A DNA stretch of 64,000 bases from NCBI RefSeq assembly GCF_020886315.1, contig NZ_AP025226.1, forward strand, positions 956,001 through 1,020,000. The letters are read 5' to 3'. The notes under the pieces were generated by a model. It was not told the origin of the DNA. It saw only the letters and a program-made list of their open reading frames with translations, and ran no database searches. The stretch is from Saccharolobus caldissimus. Lineage in GTDB: Archaea; Thermoproteota; Thermoprotei_A; Sulfolobales; Sulfolobaceae. The translations under genes and the position numbers were made by a program. Of this stretch, positions 1-8,450 are shown in pieces (position 1 is the stretch's first letter; each line of letters starts with the position of its first letter).

Positions 1-380
1 GAGCATCGTTAACATCACTAAGAGAAATTTAGGAAAAGAAGTATTTAAATATAAGGGGGCTATCCATCCCCGCTGGTGAGGCTTTCCGTCCCCTTAACCC
101 TCAATTTTTGTAAATTAACTTATTTCCAGGATTTTGCTATAAAATTTCCGCCAAATGAAGTGCTTAGAGAAGATCATTTTAAGCTTAATTAAGGGTTTTA
201 TTTATTCATTACATAATATTATGGAAGGCATAGGAATATGAGGAGTTTATAGACCTTTCTGATTATAAAAGAAGTTAGGAACACGCTTTTTAACATTATA
301 AGGATGAGCGTTAAGTCTAGTTATAATTACAATATCTATAATTTATATATCAATTAATTATAGGAACTTTTAATAGCTTT
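1..380. other. Intergenic region, no gene seen
   Basis: I find no convincing reading frame here. A GC-richer patch at about 54-104 (runs of G and C around gctatccatccccgctgg) stands out from the AT-rich surroundings. It looks like the end of an IS200/IS605-type element, but I cannot match it to another copy in the window. The gene to the right ends at 381 and is transcribed leftward into this region. Confidence 0.4.
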
Positions 381-1145
381 TTATCCAAATGCATATCTAT
401 AAATTCCATAAATTAGACTTCTATCCTCGTTAATTGACTCACCTAGCCTCATTCTTGTACATGTATACAATCTTCTTCCTCCTAAATCTTCAATGAACTC
501 AGTCTTATCCTCTATTGTTATTATCCTCCTTGCACCGAGTTCTACAGCTTTTCTTATTATACTTTCCGCGATAAAATCGTCTTCTGCTATTAAAGGTCCT
601 AAAATGTTTCGGCTTAATATTCCATAACCCCCTTGTGTATATAATATTAATCCATTTATTCGACCTAGTAATTTTCCCCTATCGTCACCAAAAGCTTTCT
701 TGTCCAAGTTCATCATCCAGTCTTTCAATTTATCGGTAATCTTAACGTTATTACCACCTTTTAGATCCCTTAACTCATAAAGGATAGTTTTATACTCTTC
801 TATAAATCCTAAGCCCCTATAAAGTCGGTAACCTTCAGTAGTCGAATCAAGTCTTATGACCTTTGTATTTATTAACTTAAGCAGCTCACTCATTAACCTC
901 TTACCGTAACCCTTACGCTGATATCGAGGTTTAACTGCAACGTTTCCTATCCAGGATAATATCTTATATGAAATGTAACATGCTGTAGCAATTATTTCTC
1001 CTTCCTCTTCAGCTAGTAAACATTCTCCTAATTCAAGAAAAAGATTAAAGATTATTTTAGCTCCCTCTAGGTTTCCATTCATTGCCTCTACCATTACTTT
1101 TGCAGCATTATCTAAATCCTCTCTTTTAATCTTACGAATTATCAT
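381..1145 (-). CDS. GNAT family N-acetyltransferase, two-domain
   Basis: The first ~130 residues form a GNAT domain. The acetyl-CoA binding loop is visible as PRYQRKGYGKRLMSEL (the Q/RxxGxG/A motif), followed by the usual RLGF-type strand, here YRGLGFIEEY. The remaining ~120 residues, with GYGILSRNILGPLIAED, resemble the second acetyltransferase-like domain of YitH-type proteins. The total of 254 residues fits that architecture. The start ATG is followed directly by the typical N-terminal strand MIIRKIKREDLDNA. The acceptor substrate cannot be told from sequence. The gene stands alone; it diverges from the zinc-ribbon gene at 1322. Confidence 0.8.
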   Translation of the reverse strand: MIIRKIKREDLDNAAKVMVEAMNGNLEGAKIIFNLFLELGECLLAEEEGEIIATACYISYKILSWIGNVAVKPRYQRKGYGKRLMSELLKLINTKVIRLDSTTEGYRLYRGLGFIEEYKTILYELRDLKGGNNVKITDKLKDWMMNLDKKAFGDDRGKLLGRINGLILYTQGGYGILSRNILGPLIAEDDFIAESIIRKAVELGARRIITIEDKTEFIEDLGGRRLYTCTRMRLGESINEDRSLIYGIYRYAFG

Positions 1146-1321
1146 ATATGAAGAATTATTAGAAAACTCATAAAAATGTGTTAATCAGTTTGTAACATTT
1201 CGTGTTATTATTTCTTAACTTTTTTACTTTTAATCCATTTAAAAACTAAGTAAGCTGAATACTAGCTATATAAATAACTGTCATGCTTAAGATTTTTAAA
1301 TTTATTATAGGTGATATATTT

Positions 1322-1846
1322 ATGCAGAAGACTTATCAAGGGGTTTACGTAAATCTTTATCAGTTAGGTTTATCGTTAGAACAATGGCTTTTACAGAAGG
1401 GTTATAAGACGCAAATGTTTAATGCAGGTAATTACGTAGTAGTACAAGCTAAGAAGGAGGGAATATTAAGAACCATATTTGGTGCTAATAGAGCATTTAC
1501 TATAAGGCTAAGCGGTGGTCAAGGAATTTTAATTGTGGACGTTGGTATGTCTGATTGGCTTAAAGCTGCCGATGTAACGGAAGATGTAATAGCCGCGATG
1601 GTATTTACGCCATTAGCGGTGATTGAGGGTATAGAGGAGATATATAATATAAAAATAGAAGAGGATATAATAAAGGAAGTAGAAAGGTTAATATCTTCAG
1701 CTAGACAGCCCATGTGGCAACAACAGATGCCTTATACTCCCCCTTATCAACCTTACGGGATGCCACAAAATAAAGTATGCAGATCTTGCGGTTTCATAAA
1801 CCCATATAATGCGAGGTTTTGTATGAATTGTGGATCACCTATCTAG
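1322..1846 (+). CDS. Zinc-ribbon protein with conserved N-terminal domain
   Basis: This protein has about 174 residues. An N-terminal alpha/beta domain of ~130 residues is followed by a short P/Q/Y-rich linker (MPYTPPYQPYGMPQ) and a C-terminal zinc ribbon, CRSCGFINPYNARFCMNCG (CxxC-x10-CxxC). An upstream ATG at 1283 is in frame, but I prefer 1322 because GGTGAT lies 7 bases before it. It is a paralogue of the 284-residue protein at 24739-25593: both share the FxxxxxQ/NYVVVQA-like region, the AFTIRLSGGQGILIVDVGM-like segment, the Y/P/Q linker and the ribbon. The function is unknown. The ribbon suggests binding to protein or nucleic acid. Confidence 0.7.
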   Translation: MQKTYQGVYVNLYQLGLSLEQWLLQKGYKTQMFNAGNYVVVQAKKEGILRTIFGANRAFTIRLSGGQGILIVDVGMSDWLKAADVTEDVIAAMVFTPLAVIEGIEEIYNIKIEEDIIKEVERLISSARQPMWQQQMPYTPPYQPYGMPQNKVCRSCGFINPYNARFCMNCGSPI

Positions 1847-2121
1847 TCCATAATCTCCTTTAAAATAATAAATCAAACATTTACTGTAATAAGATATATT
1901 TCTTTTTTAATTTCATAGATTAATTCTACGAAAATTATATAGAATTCTGAAAATCATTATTTAGCATAAGGGTAAGGAAACCAATTTTAAACTACTTATA
2001 ACATTTGTCCTTAAGCGAATTAAGGTATAGTAGTAAGTCAGCAATATAAATCATCACGTTATAGGAATAATTAAATTAGGAAAATTGCTTGTATATCTGC
2101 AGTAATAATAAGTCATAAAAA

Positions 2122-3486
2122 TTATTTTATCTCTATTGTTTGTGATGAAAATTCTTTATAATATTTGTATGCTAATTCTACATATTTTCCTGGATTCATT
2201 ATATTATCTGGATCTATTAACTTCTTTATTTCATACATTAAATCTAAAACTGTTCTCCCATTATGCTTTATTATTTGTTCAGCCATTAGCTTAGCTTTTT
2301 GAGTTCCAATACCATGTTCTCCACTTACAGAACCGCCCATCTCGATTGCCATTCTAGCTATTTCCTCAAAGGCTCTTTCTCTAGCTTCTTTATCCTCAAT
2401 AATTATATTGGGATGTAAATTGCCATCTCCTATATGGGATATTACATAAAATTTCGTATTATACTTTGCAGCTATCTCCTTTAACTTCCTTATAGCTTCT
2501 GGTAGCTTAGATATTGGAACTACTATGTCCTCAGCATAAAAGACGTTTTTCGATTCAGCTTTTACAGCTATTGCAGCTTGAGCCCTAAGAGAGTAAAGTT
2601 TATTTGCTTCTTCTCCCTCTGCTATCATTACATCTACTGTTTTACCTTCTAGAACTTTTAAGACATCATTAACCATGTCTTCTTCAATTGAGATTAGCAG
2701 CATTCCTCCCTCAGTCTCCTTTAATCCTGCGTTTAGGTGCTTATTTAAAGCCCTTACTACGTCTGCGTCAACATATTCAGAAAGTTCTGGTAATATTCTA
2801 TTTTTCCTTAAACCTATTATGACATCTGCAGCAGACTCGAAATCTTTTAATAATGCTGCAATTGTAACCATTTTCCTCTTTGGAATTGGTATTATTCTTA
2901 ACCATATTTCAGTTATAATACCTAAAGTACCCTCACTACCTACAAATAAGTGAACGAGATCATAACCAGCTCTATTCTTCCTTAATGGTTCTCCTACCTT
3001 AACTACTTCACCACTTGGTAGAACAACTCGTAACGCTAATACCCATTCTCTAAAAGAGCCGTATCTAACACCCTTCATACCCCCAGATGATTCTGCTACA
3101 GCACCGCCTACTGAGCATAGGAAGAAACTTGCAGGATCTGGGGGTAACATAAAACCTTTCCTCTCAAGTTCCTCAAACAAGTCAATTAATTTAATACCAG
3201 GTTGAACTCTAACATACCAATCTATCTCATTTATCTCCAAAATCTTATTCATTTTTGAGAAATCGATTAATATACAATTTCCATTGCATGATACAGCGCC
3301 AGTTAAGCTAGTTCCAGATCCCCATGCTATTACTGGTATTTTATTTTGTTTGGCGAATTTAACTATCCTCACAACATCCTCTTCATTTTTTGGATAAAAT
3401 ACAATGATTGGTTTTACTTTTTCTCCAGAAAAATCCTCCCTTTCTTCCTGGCTGTGTTCTATGTCCTCCAGTTCTTTAAGATCCAT
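2122..3486 (-). CDS. FAD-linked oxidase, GlcD / D-lactate dehydrogenase type
   Basis: 454 residues, the normal length for the GlcD/DLD family of the PCMH (vanillyl-alcohol oxidase) superfamily. The FAD-binding domain shows [16 protein letters not shown] and the [11 protein letters not shown] segment. The C-terminal FAD-linked oxidase domain has [11 protein letters not shown] and [14 protein letters not shown], which hold the metal and substrate ligands in this family. The likely reaction is oxidation of a 2-hydroxy acid (D-lactate or glycolate) with transfer of electrons to a quinone or another carrier. There is no GlcE/GlcF partner nearby, so it probably acts alone. The substrate is inferred from the family only. 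Confidence 0.85.
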   Translation of the reverse strand: MDLKELEDIEHSQEEREDFSGEKVKPIIVFYPKNEEDVVRIVKFAKQNKIPVIAWGSGTSLTGAVSCNGNCILIDFSKMNKILEINEIDWYVRVQPGIKLIDLFEELERKGFMLPPDPASFFLCSVGGAVAESSGGMKGVRYGSFREWVLALRVVLPSGEVVKVGEPLRKNRAGYDLVHLFVGSEGTLGIITEIWLRIIPIPKRKMVTIAALLKDFESAADVIIGLRKNRILPELSEYVDADVVRALNKHLNAGLKETEGGMLLISIEEDMVNDVLKVLEGKTVDVMIAEGEEANKLYSLRAQAAIAVKAESKNVFYAEDIVVPISKLPEAIRKLKEIAAKYNTKFYVISHIGDGNLHPNIIIEDKEARERAFEEIARMAIEMGGSVSGEHGIGTQKAKLMAEQIIKHNGRTVLDLMYEIKKLIDPDNIMNPGKYVELAYKYYKEFSSQTIEIK

Positions 3487-3589
3487 GATAAATTATTTGA
3501 TTATTCAATAATAAACCTTTAGTGTTAATGATGAGTATTTAATTAAATTTTTATGAAATAAATTTTTTAGAATACTATTTGAAATAGCT

Positions 3590-3840
3590 AAGGTTATCTG
3601 CAAAATATGCCAGGGCTAATGAAACTCACCTAAACGTTCAAGCAAAGAATTAAAAGACTCAACTAGATTATTGAACTCGAATCACCTTCAAACCTCCCTT
3701 GGAGCAACGAGATAGTTAAGAACACACAACTTATAAACAATCTTAACACCTCACTCAGCCAAGAAAAGAAGCTCACTTAATACTTCCCTCTCACGGTGAT
3801 TAAATTCACATATAGCATTACTAGATGCAAAAGCAATAGT
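3590..3840 (-). pseudogene. Decayed transposase fragment
   Basis: Read leftward, one frame gives short open pieces broken by several stops: CEFNHREREVLSELLFLAE, stop, GVKIVYKLCVLNYLVAPREV, stops, then FNNLVESFNSLLERLGEFH. The NNxVESFNSLL piece resembles the region around the catalytic glutamate of DDE transposases. I read it as the tail of a dead insertion sequence between the FAD oxidase and the broken regulator; the IS family cannot be named. Nothing else gene-like lies in 3487-3985. Confidence 0.4.
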
Positions 3841-3985
3841 GCCTAATATGTTTTATATAAGGGGAATAAGTATTTGCGTAGTTTATTCTACTTCCTTACA
3901 GAAACTAAAACAATTCCGATCTAGAGAATGCTCACATATAAATATTTATAGCTTATTATTGGCACTTTCAACATATAAGAAAGAT

Positions 3986-4623
3986 TCAACTATTATAGAA
4001 TATTTTACTTTTAGGTTTTATTATAAATCTACAAACATTAGAGTTATTAACTTGTCTATGAGAATTTTCTACTTCAGCATCTAAGACTTTAGAAAATAGG
4101 TCTCTCTCCATTGAGCAAGCTTCTCCAAATAAAGAGGCTATCCTGTAAATTGGACAATTAAATTCTATTAACTCAAATGAATTTCCGCATTTCTTAACTT
4201 CTGCCATATATCCTTCAGAAGTCCTTAATTTAGCTAGAATTTCTACCTTTTCATCTAATTCCTTTTTATTCAGTTTATCTTTATATTCATTATATAATGA
4301 TTTGAATCTATCTTTAAGGAATTTGATCACTATTTCGTCTTTTCCTTCCCTTTTAATATAGTCTAAGAATTTTAGTAGAATAAGAGAATCAGAATTAGTA
4401 AAATATAATTTACCGCTTTCAGTTAAGTCAAAAACATATGTAGGTCTACCTATTTCCTTCTTTATAACTTTTCTAGAAATTAATCCCTTACGTCAAGTTT
4501 TACTATATGCTTATACGCTCCCATCTTAGTAATTCCTAAATTATCTGCAATTTCTTGAAGTGTTGAAGGACCATTCTTTTTAATAAATAAGATTATCTTA
4601 TTCTCTGGAGAAGTTTCACTCAT
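3986..4623 (-). pseudogene. Frameshifted ArsR/SufR-like transcription regulator
   Basis: An ATG at 4623 opens a helix-turn-helix frame (STLQEIADNLGITKMGAYKH, then VKL) that stops at about 4488 after KLDVRD. The winged-helix sequence continues in another frame from there: GLISRKVIKKEIGRPTYVFD, LTESGKLYF, and on into the 114-residue C-terminal half that ends at 3986. One missing base at about 4490-4495 explains the break. The C-terminal half has C-x12-C-x27-C (NCPIYRIASLFGEAC ... NSNVC), close to the cysteine spacing of SufR-type Fe-S sensing regulators, with one of the four cysteines absent. If intact it would be about 212 residues. It is either a pseudogene or a sequencing error. Paired operator-like repeats lie just upstream. 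Confidence 0.65.
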
Positions 4624-4637
4624 GAGTAATAATAAAC

Positions 4638-4707
4638 TATAAAGTTTATAAATCATGCTTATGAACGTTATAGTTACGTTATAATTATACAGTTTATAAA
4701 CTTTATA
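4638..4707. promoter_or_regulatory. Inverted pair of 15-bp operator-like repeats
   Basis: TATAAAGTTTATAAA at 4638-4652 and its exact reverse complement TTTATAAACTTTATA at 4693-4707 flank a 40-base spacer. Each copy is itself nearly palindromic around AAAGTTT/AAACTTT. The pair lies immediately upstream of the regulator that starts at 4623, so autoregulation is the simple reading. The sequence also contains TATA-like runs, so it may combine a promoter with operators. Confidence 0.5.
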
Positions 4708-4757
4708 AACGGAGTTGTTTATTTGTATGATTACCTTAAGTAACTTAGTGATAAGAT

Positions 4758-5070
4758 ATGTCAGTTAGAAAAACGCGTGTTTACCCGTGCTGTAACTTTT
4801 CCTTACTTTTAATTACTTCTAATTCCACCACGGGCACCCCTCTTAAGGGATCATACACATTCACCCTTAACTCATTGGGGCTAGTCGAGGGAAACACCAA
4901 TACCCTCCCATCCACACTTTTATCACCCCCAAACCTCGTGAGCAGTGCTCGTCATCAGCTGGGAGTTCATCAATATAAAGTACTTCGGTAATACTATATA
5001 AACATTACTTAATCAAAACGATATTTAGAAGTAATTAAAAATAACGAGTAGTTACGTAGAAGCGTTACAG
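4758..5070. mobile_element. Remnants of TnpB-type element ends
   Basis: On the minus strand about 4790-4935 is an open stretch ending LRGVPVVELEVIKSKEKL and a stop, which looks like the C-terminus of a TnpB-like protein. On the plus strand 5024-5070 matches the last ~46 bases of the TnpB-like gene at 14319-14364 (ttagaagtaattaaaa, then agtagttacgta) with a few changes. The base composition is clearly richer in GC than the flanks. The 77-codon plus-strand frame at 4758-4991 is antisense to the first remnant, and I do not call it a gene. Confidence 0.45.
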
Positions 5071-5113
5071 TCTTTCACTTCTAATTAAGTATATTCGAGT
5101 AATACTGCATTAT

Positions 5114-5281
5114 ATGGAGTACTTAAAACATGTGTTAAAATCTATATCTAAAGAATGGAATGAGAAAAATAATAAGGAAAATGAGATTCCGATATACTAT
5201 TATCCATTGGAATATCTTAAATTGGAATATCCTTACGAATATGAGAATATAATACAAAATAGATCAAGATGTTTCTGCTAA
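5114..5281 (+). CDS. Possible small protein, 55 residues
   Basis: An ATG-initiated frame encodes a tyrosine- and glutamate-rich peptide (MEYLKHVLKSISKEW ... IPIYYYPLEYLKLEYPYEYE). I do not recognise it. There is no strong ribosome binding site, and it follows an IS remnant directly, so it may be chance. It is listed because the composition is protein-like and no other gene occupies the space. Confidence 0.25.
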   Translation: MEYLKHVLKSISKEWNEKNNKENEIPIYYYPLEYLKLEYPYEYENIIQNRSRCFC

Positions 5282-5803
5282 AAATTTAGCTAATCCATAG
5301 ATTAAATAAATATTTCAACTAAAGCGATAAATATAAAAAATTATTATAATTTTTTATATATCTCTCTAACTAAGATTTTTCTTTATACATTCAGAGAAGT
5401 TTGAATTAGCTTTAGCTAAATGGAATATTAGATCCATTATAGGACTTGATAAAAATAATTTCACTAAATAGAAATAAAGTTTCTATTATAATGTAAACAT
5501 AATTTCGATTTTTTGACTATTCACTATTCATTGTGAATTCACTTGTTTCTATAGGACGGGATTAGAGTAATTGAGTGTACGTAGAGTAATATTAATAAGC
5601 CTTCATAGGATTATACTAGTTTAAAGGGATTATTGCAATTCACAAAGGAAACCTGAATAGACTAGTTGTTAGCATATTTCTTAATTCGAAATCTATCGTT
5701 TAATTGAAATTGAACTCAATGTTAATCTTAATAAAAAATAAACTATAATTCATAAGGTAGTGAGTGAGAGAGTTTAAATAAGAAGTCTTAGAGAGTAATT
5801 ATT
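5282..5803. other. AT-rich intergenic region, nothing recognised
   Basis: About 520 bases with stops in all frames. I see no repeats shared with the rest of the window and no RNA gene. The final ~50 bases (around 5771-5779, gagtttaaataag) may supply the promoter of the gene at 5804. Confidence 0.4.
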
Positions 5804-6226
5804 ATGCCATCTTTCGGAGTTTCAGTAGATATAGTACTTGAGGAAATAAGAGAAGAACTAAAGAGAAGATTAGGTAAAGATATTCCTAAAGCTATAATTG
5901 AATTTGTTACTAATTTACCTCCTCAAGTATTAGCATATGTTAAGGCTAATGATTATACTATATACGTCAATTATCAGCAATATGTTAGAGCTAAAAACAT
6001 AGGGTATGAATATGAATATTTATACGTTATATTGCTCCATGAGTATTTGCATATCATTGGTATAGCTGATGAGAGAGAAGTTAGGAGGATAGATCTTGAG
6101 ATGATCCAGGATAAATTCGGAGAGAATAGTATAGCCTACAAAATAGCCTTAAATCTTGCAGATCCAAGAGATATATATTTAAAGGAATCCCAAAAAATAG
6201 GTGGAAAGCCTAATACTTTTATGTGA
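5804..6226 (+). CDS. Small putative zinc metalloprotease-like protein (HExxH)
   Basis: 140 residues containing LLHEYLHIIGIADEREVRRID, a HExxH zinc-site motif in a helix, followed ~9 residues later by an acidic ER/E pair that could supply the third ligand. The N-terminal half (LEEIREELKRRLGKDIPKAI) is helical and a short strand region precedes the motif. There is no signal peptide or membrane segment. It is too short for a classic secreted protease and may be a minigluzincin-like protein. A TATA-like gagtttaaataag lies ~25-30 bases upstream. Its 3' end overlaps the convergent molybdenum hydroxylase gene by 8 bases. The function is inferred from the motif only. Confidence 0.6.
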   Translation: MPSFGVSVDIVLEEIREELKRRLGKDIPKAIIEFVTNLPPQVLAYVKANDYTIYVNYQQYVRAKNIGYEYEYLYVILLHEYLHIIGIADEREVRRIDLEMIQDKFGENSIAYKIALNLADPRDIYLKESQKIGGKPNTFM

Positions 6227-8276
6227 CTATCCACGGATCAATTGGCGTTATATTAAACTTCTTCTTAGCAGCCTTCTCAAAGGCTATGAATACTGCAGGT
6301 AAAGCACCAGTAGTCCCAGCTTCACCTACTCCTCTACTTCCAGATAGTAGTTGAGAAGGGTATTCTATATATTCTTGAGTTATTTTTAGAGGAGCTTCAA
6401 AAACTGTTGGTACTCCACAATCTGCTATTGATGAGCATAATGGAATTCCTCTTTCATCATATCTCATTGCTTCAATTATAACCTGGGAGGCTCCTTGTAA
6501 AATTCCCCCAACAATCTGTCCCTCAACTTCTTCTCTATTTAGGACTCTGCCTACGTCATCTACTGCATAATAGTCTATAACCTTAACGAAGCCGGTTTCC
6601 CTATCTAGGTCAACAACTGCTACGTGAGCACCTGGAGCGAAAATATCATCAGCTTTATAAAATACCTCAACATTTACTCCCTCGTATTTTATTAAATCCT
6701 CAGTGTTTAGTGAATCTTTGCCTAATTTGTTCAATAATTCTTTAGCAGCTGCAATTATTGCAGATCCTCCTATTGTTCCTGCTCTAGAACCAAAACTCCC
6801 TATACCCTCCTTTACAGTTTCAGTACTCCCTGTAATTATTTCTATTATATTCTCGCTTATCCCTAAAGTCTGTGAGGCTAACTTTTTAAATGTACTACTA
6901 TAGGCTTGACCATGAGGACCTAAGCCTAAATAGAAATAAATTTTCCCATTTTTAATTTCAGCTTTAGCTCCCTCACCTGGCGAAGTTCTTACTAATTCAG
7001 TAAATACTACTAACGATATTCCTTTATCTTTATAAATTTCTTTAGCTTTTCTATAATATTTTTCAGCTTTATCTAAAACCTCATGATATCCTGCAGGATC
7101 TAATTTAGTACCTAGTGGAGTTATATATCCGCTATCGTCTACGAGGTTTTTCTTCCTTATTTCTACTGGATCTATTCCAAGTTCCTCTGCTAAATCCTCA
7201 ACTAGTGTTTCATGTATTAGTGCTGCTTCTGGTCTTCCAGCGCCTCTATAAAATCCCATAGGAGGTGTGTTAGTAAACACTGACATAGCTCTAATTGAGG
7301 CAAACTTTAATTTGTAAGGTCCATTAGATAACCTTGCTACAAAAAGAGATGTAAAGAAATTTATACCATAATCATAAGCACCTATGTTAGCTATTACTGT
7401 TCCTTCAATCCCTAACATTTCTCCATCTTTCGTAGCGTATAGTCTCATATCCGAAACTTCTCCTCTACCTAGTGATTGGGTATTTACTAACATTTCACTT
7501 CTAGTCTCAATCCATTTAACTGGTCTCCCTAGTTTTAATGAAACTATTGCAGCTAATATATACTCTGGATAACCTCCACTTTTATTACCAAATCCTCCTC
7601 CTACATTAGGTGAAGAATAGACCTTAATTTTCTCTGGAGGTATTCCTAAAACTTCTCTTAGGTCATTTCTTACTCCAAAAGGGGCTTGAGTTGATACATA
7701 TACGTTTAAAACATCGTTTTCCCACCAACAGATTATTCCTTTCGGTTCCATTGGATTCGAAACTATTCGATGTTGCTTTATTTTTCTTCTAACTACTACA
7801 TCTGCTTTATTCCTTAGGGATAAGTTTCCTCCTTCTAATAACTGATCTATTGAGATATTACTTTTTAATCCAGAATGTATGGGTTCTTCTCTTAACGAAT
7901 CCTCCGGATCTATTATGGGTTTAAGTTCTTCGTAATCTATTGAAACTTCTTCTGCTACGTCCTCAGTCTTATATCTATCCTCTACAACAAATGCTAAAAC
8001 TGGTTGTCCGACGAAGTTAACTCTACCATCAGCCAATACGGGCATTTTAACTACTTGTGCAGTTTTAGCTAGGTCTGAGAATAGCCTAACTGGCATGTAG
8101 GCTTTAACGTCATCCCACGTTAAGGTTAGTAATGCATTTTGTGGTTTAGATATGCTCTTTATTATCCCCCTAGCTATTGGGGATCTAACAACGTGAAGGT
8201 AGACAACATTTTTAGGATTAATATCATCAATATAAGTAGATTTGCCAGTTATTATTGATAAATGTTCTTGAAGCAT
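6219..8276 (-). CDS. Molybdenum hydroxylase large subunit (aldehyde oxidase / CO dehydrogenase family)
   Basis: 685 residues of the xanthine-dehydrogenase family large subunit, which binds molybdopterin. Visible family marks are the N-terminal a/b hammerhead domain (GKSTYIDDINPKNVVYLHVV), NVGGGFGNKSG, the Mo-cofactor loop PPMGFYRGAGRPEA, IGSFGSRAGTIGGSA, and near the C-terminus GVGEAGTTGALPAV with the catalytic glutamate. It is somewhat shorter than the usual 740-790 residues. The FAD (medium) and 2Fe-2S (small) subunits that normally sit beside it are absent here, so partners must be encoded elsewhere. The expected reaction is hydroxylation of an aldehyde or heterocycle at the Mo centre. An inverted repeat lies just upstream at 8292-8337. 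Confidence 0.85.
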   Translation of the reverse strand: MLQEHLSIITGKSTYIDDINPKNVVYLHVVRSPIARGIIKSISKPQNALLTLTWDDVKAYMPVRLFSDLAKTAQVVKMPVLADGRVNFVGQPVLAFVVEDRYKTEDVAEEVSIDYEELKPIIDPEDSLREEPIHSGLKSNISIDQLLEGGNLSLRNKADVVVRRKIKQHRIVSNPMEPKGIICWWENDVLNVYVSTQAPFGVRNDLREVLGIPPEKIKVYSSPNVGGGFGNKSGGYPEYILAAIVSLKLGRPVKWIETRSEMLVNTQSLGRGEVSDMRLYATKDGEMLGIEGTVIANIGAYDYGINFFTSLFVARLSNGPYKLKFASIRAMSVFTNTPPMGFYRGAGRPEAALIHETLVEDLAEELGIDPVEIRKKNLVDDSGYITPLGTKLDPAGYHEVLDKAEKYYRKAKEIYKDKGISLVVFTELVRTSPGEGAKAEIKNGKIYFYLGLGPHGQAYSSTFKKLASQTLGISENIIEIITGSTETVKEGIGSFGSRAGTIGGSAIIAAAKELLNKLGKDSLNTEDLIKYEGVNVEVFYKADDIFAPGAHVAVVDLDRETGFVKVIDYYAVDDVGRVLNREEVEGQIVGGILQGASQVIIEAMRYDERGIPLCSSIADCGVPTVFEAPLKITQEYIEYPSQLLSGSRGVGEAGTTGALPAVFIAFEKAAKKKFNITPIDPWIVT

Positions 8277-8291
8277 GAAAGTTAATATGTG

Positions 8292-8337
8292 AACGATTTA
8301 ATAAAGTCTTAGTTTTTTCATAAAAAGTTAAATCGTT
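8292..8337. promoter_or_regulatory. 10-bp inverted repeat in divergent promoter region
   Basis: AACGATTTAA at 8292-8301 and its exact reverse complement TTAAATCGTT at 8328-8337 are separated by 26 bases, giving a centre-to-centre distance of 36. They lie 16 bases before the start of the leftward molybdenum hydroxylase gene and ~115 bases before the rightward OYE-type gene. The position over the likely TATA of the hydroxylase gene suggests a regulator binding site; the regulator is unknown. Confidence 0.4.
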
Positions 8338-8450
8338 AACTAGTAACGTCTTTAATTAGAAATAAATTTAAAAATAATATATTTATTTTTTTATATATAA
8401 ACTACTAAAAAATAGTTAGATTTTTAACTAATATCCTAGTAATTAAGTCT

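Noticed and set aside
4480-4500. Programmed frameshifting in the SufR-like gene
   Set aside because: No slippery heptamer or stimulatory structure is visible at the junction (aaacttgacgtaaggg); a lost base is the simpler reading.
4758-4991. 77-codon plus-strand frame
   Set aside because: It is antisense to a TnpB-like C-terminal remnant and is broken in composition; there is no promoter or ribosome site.
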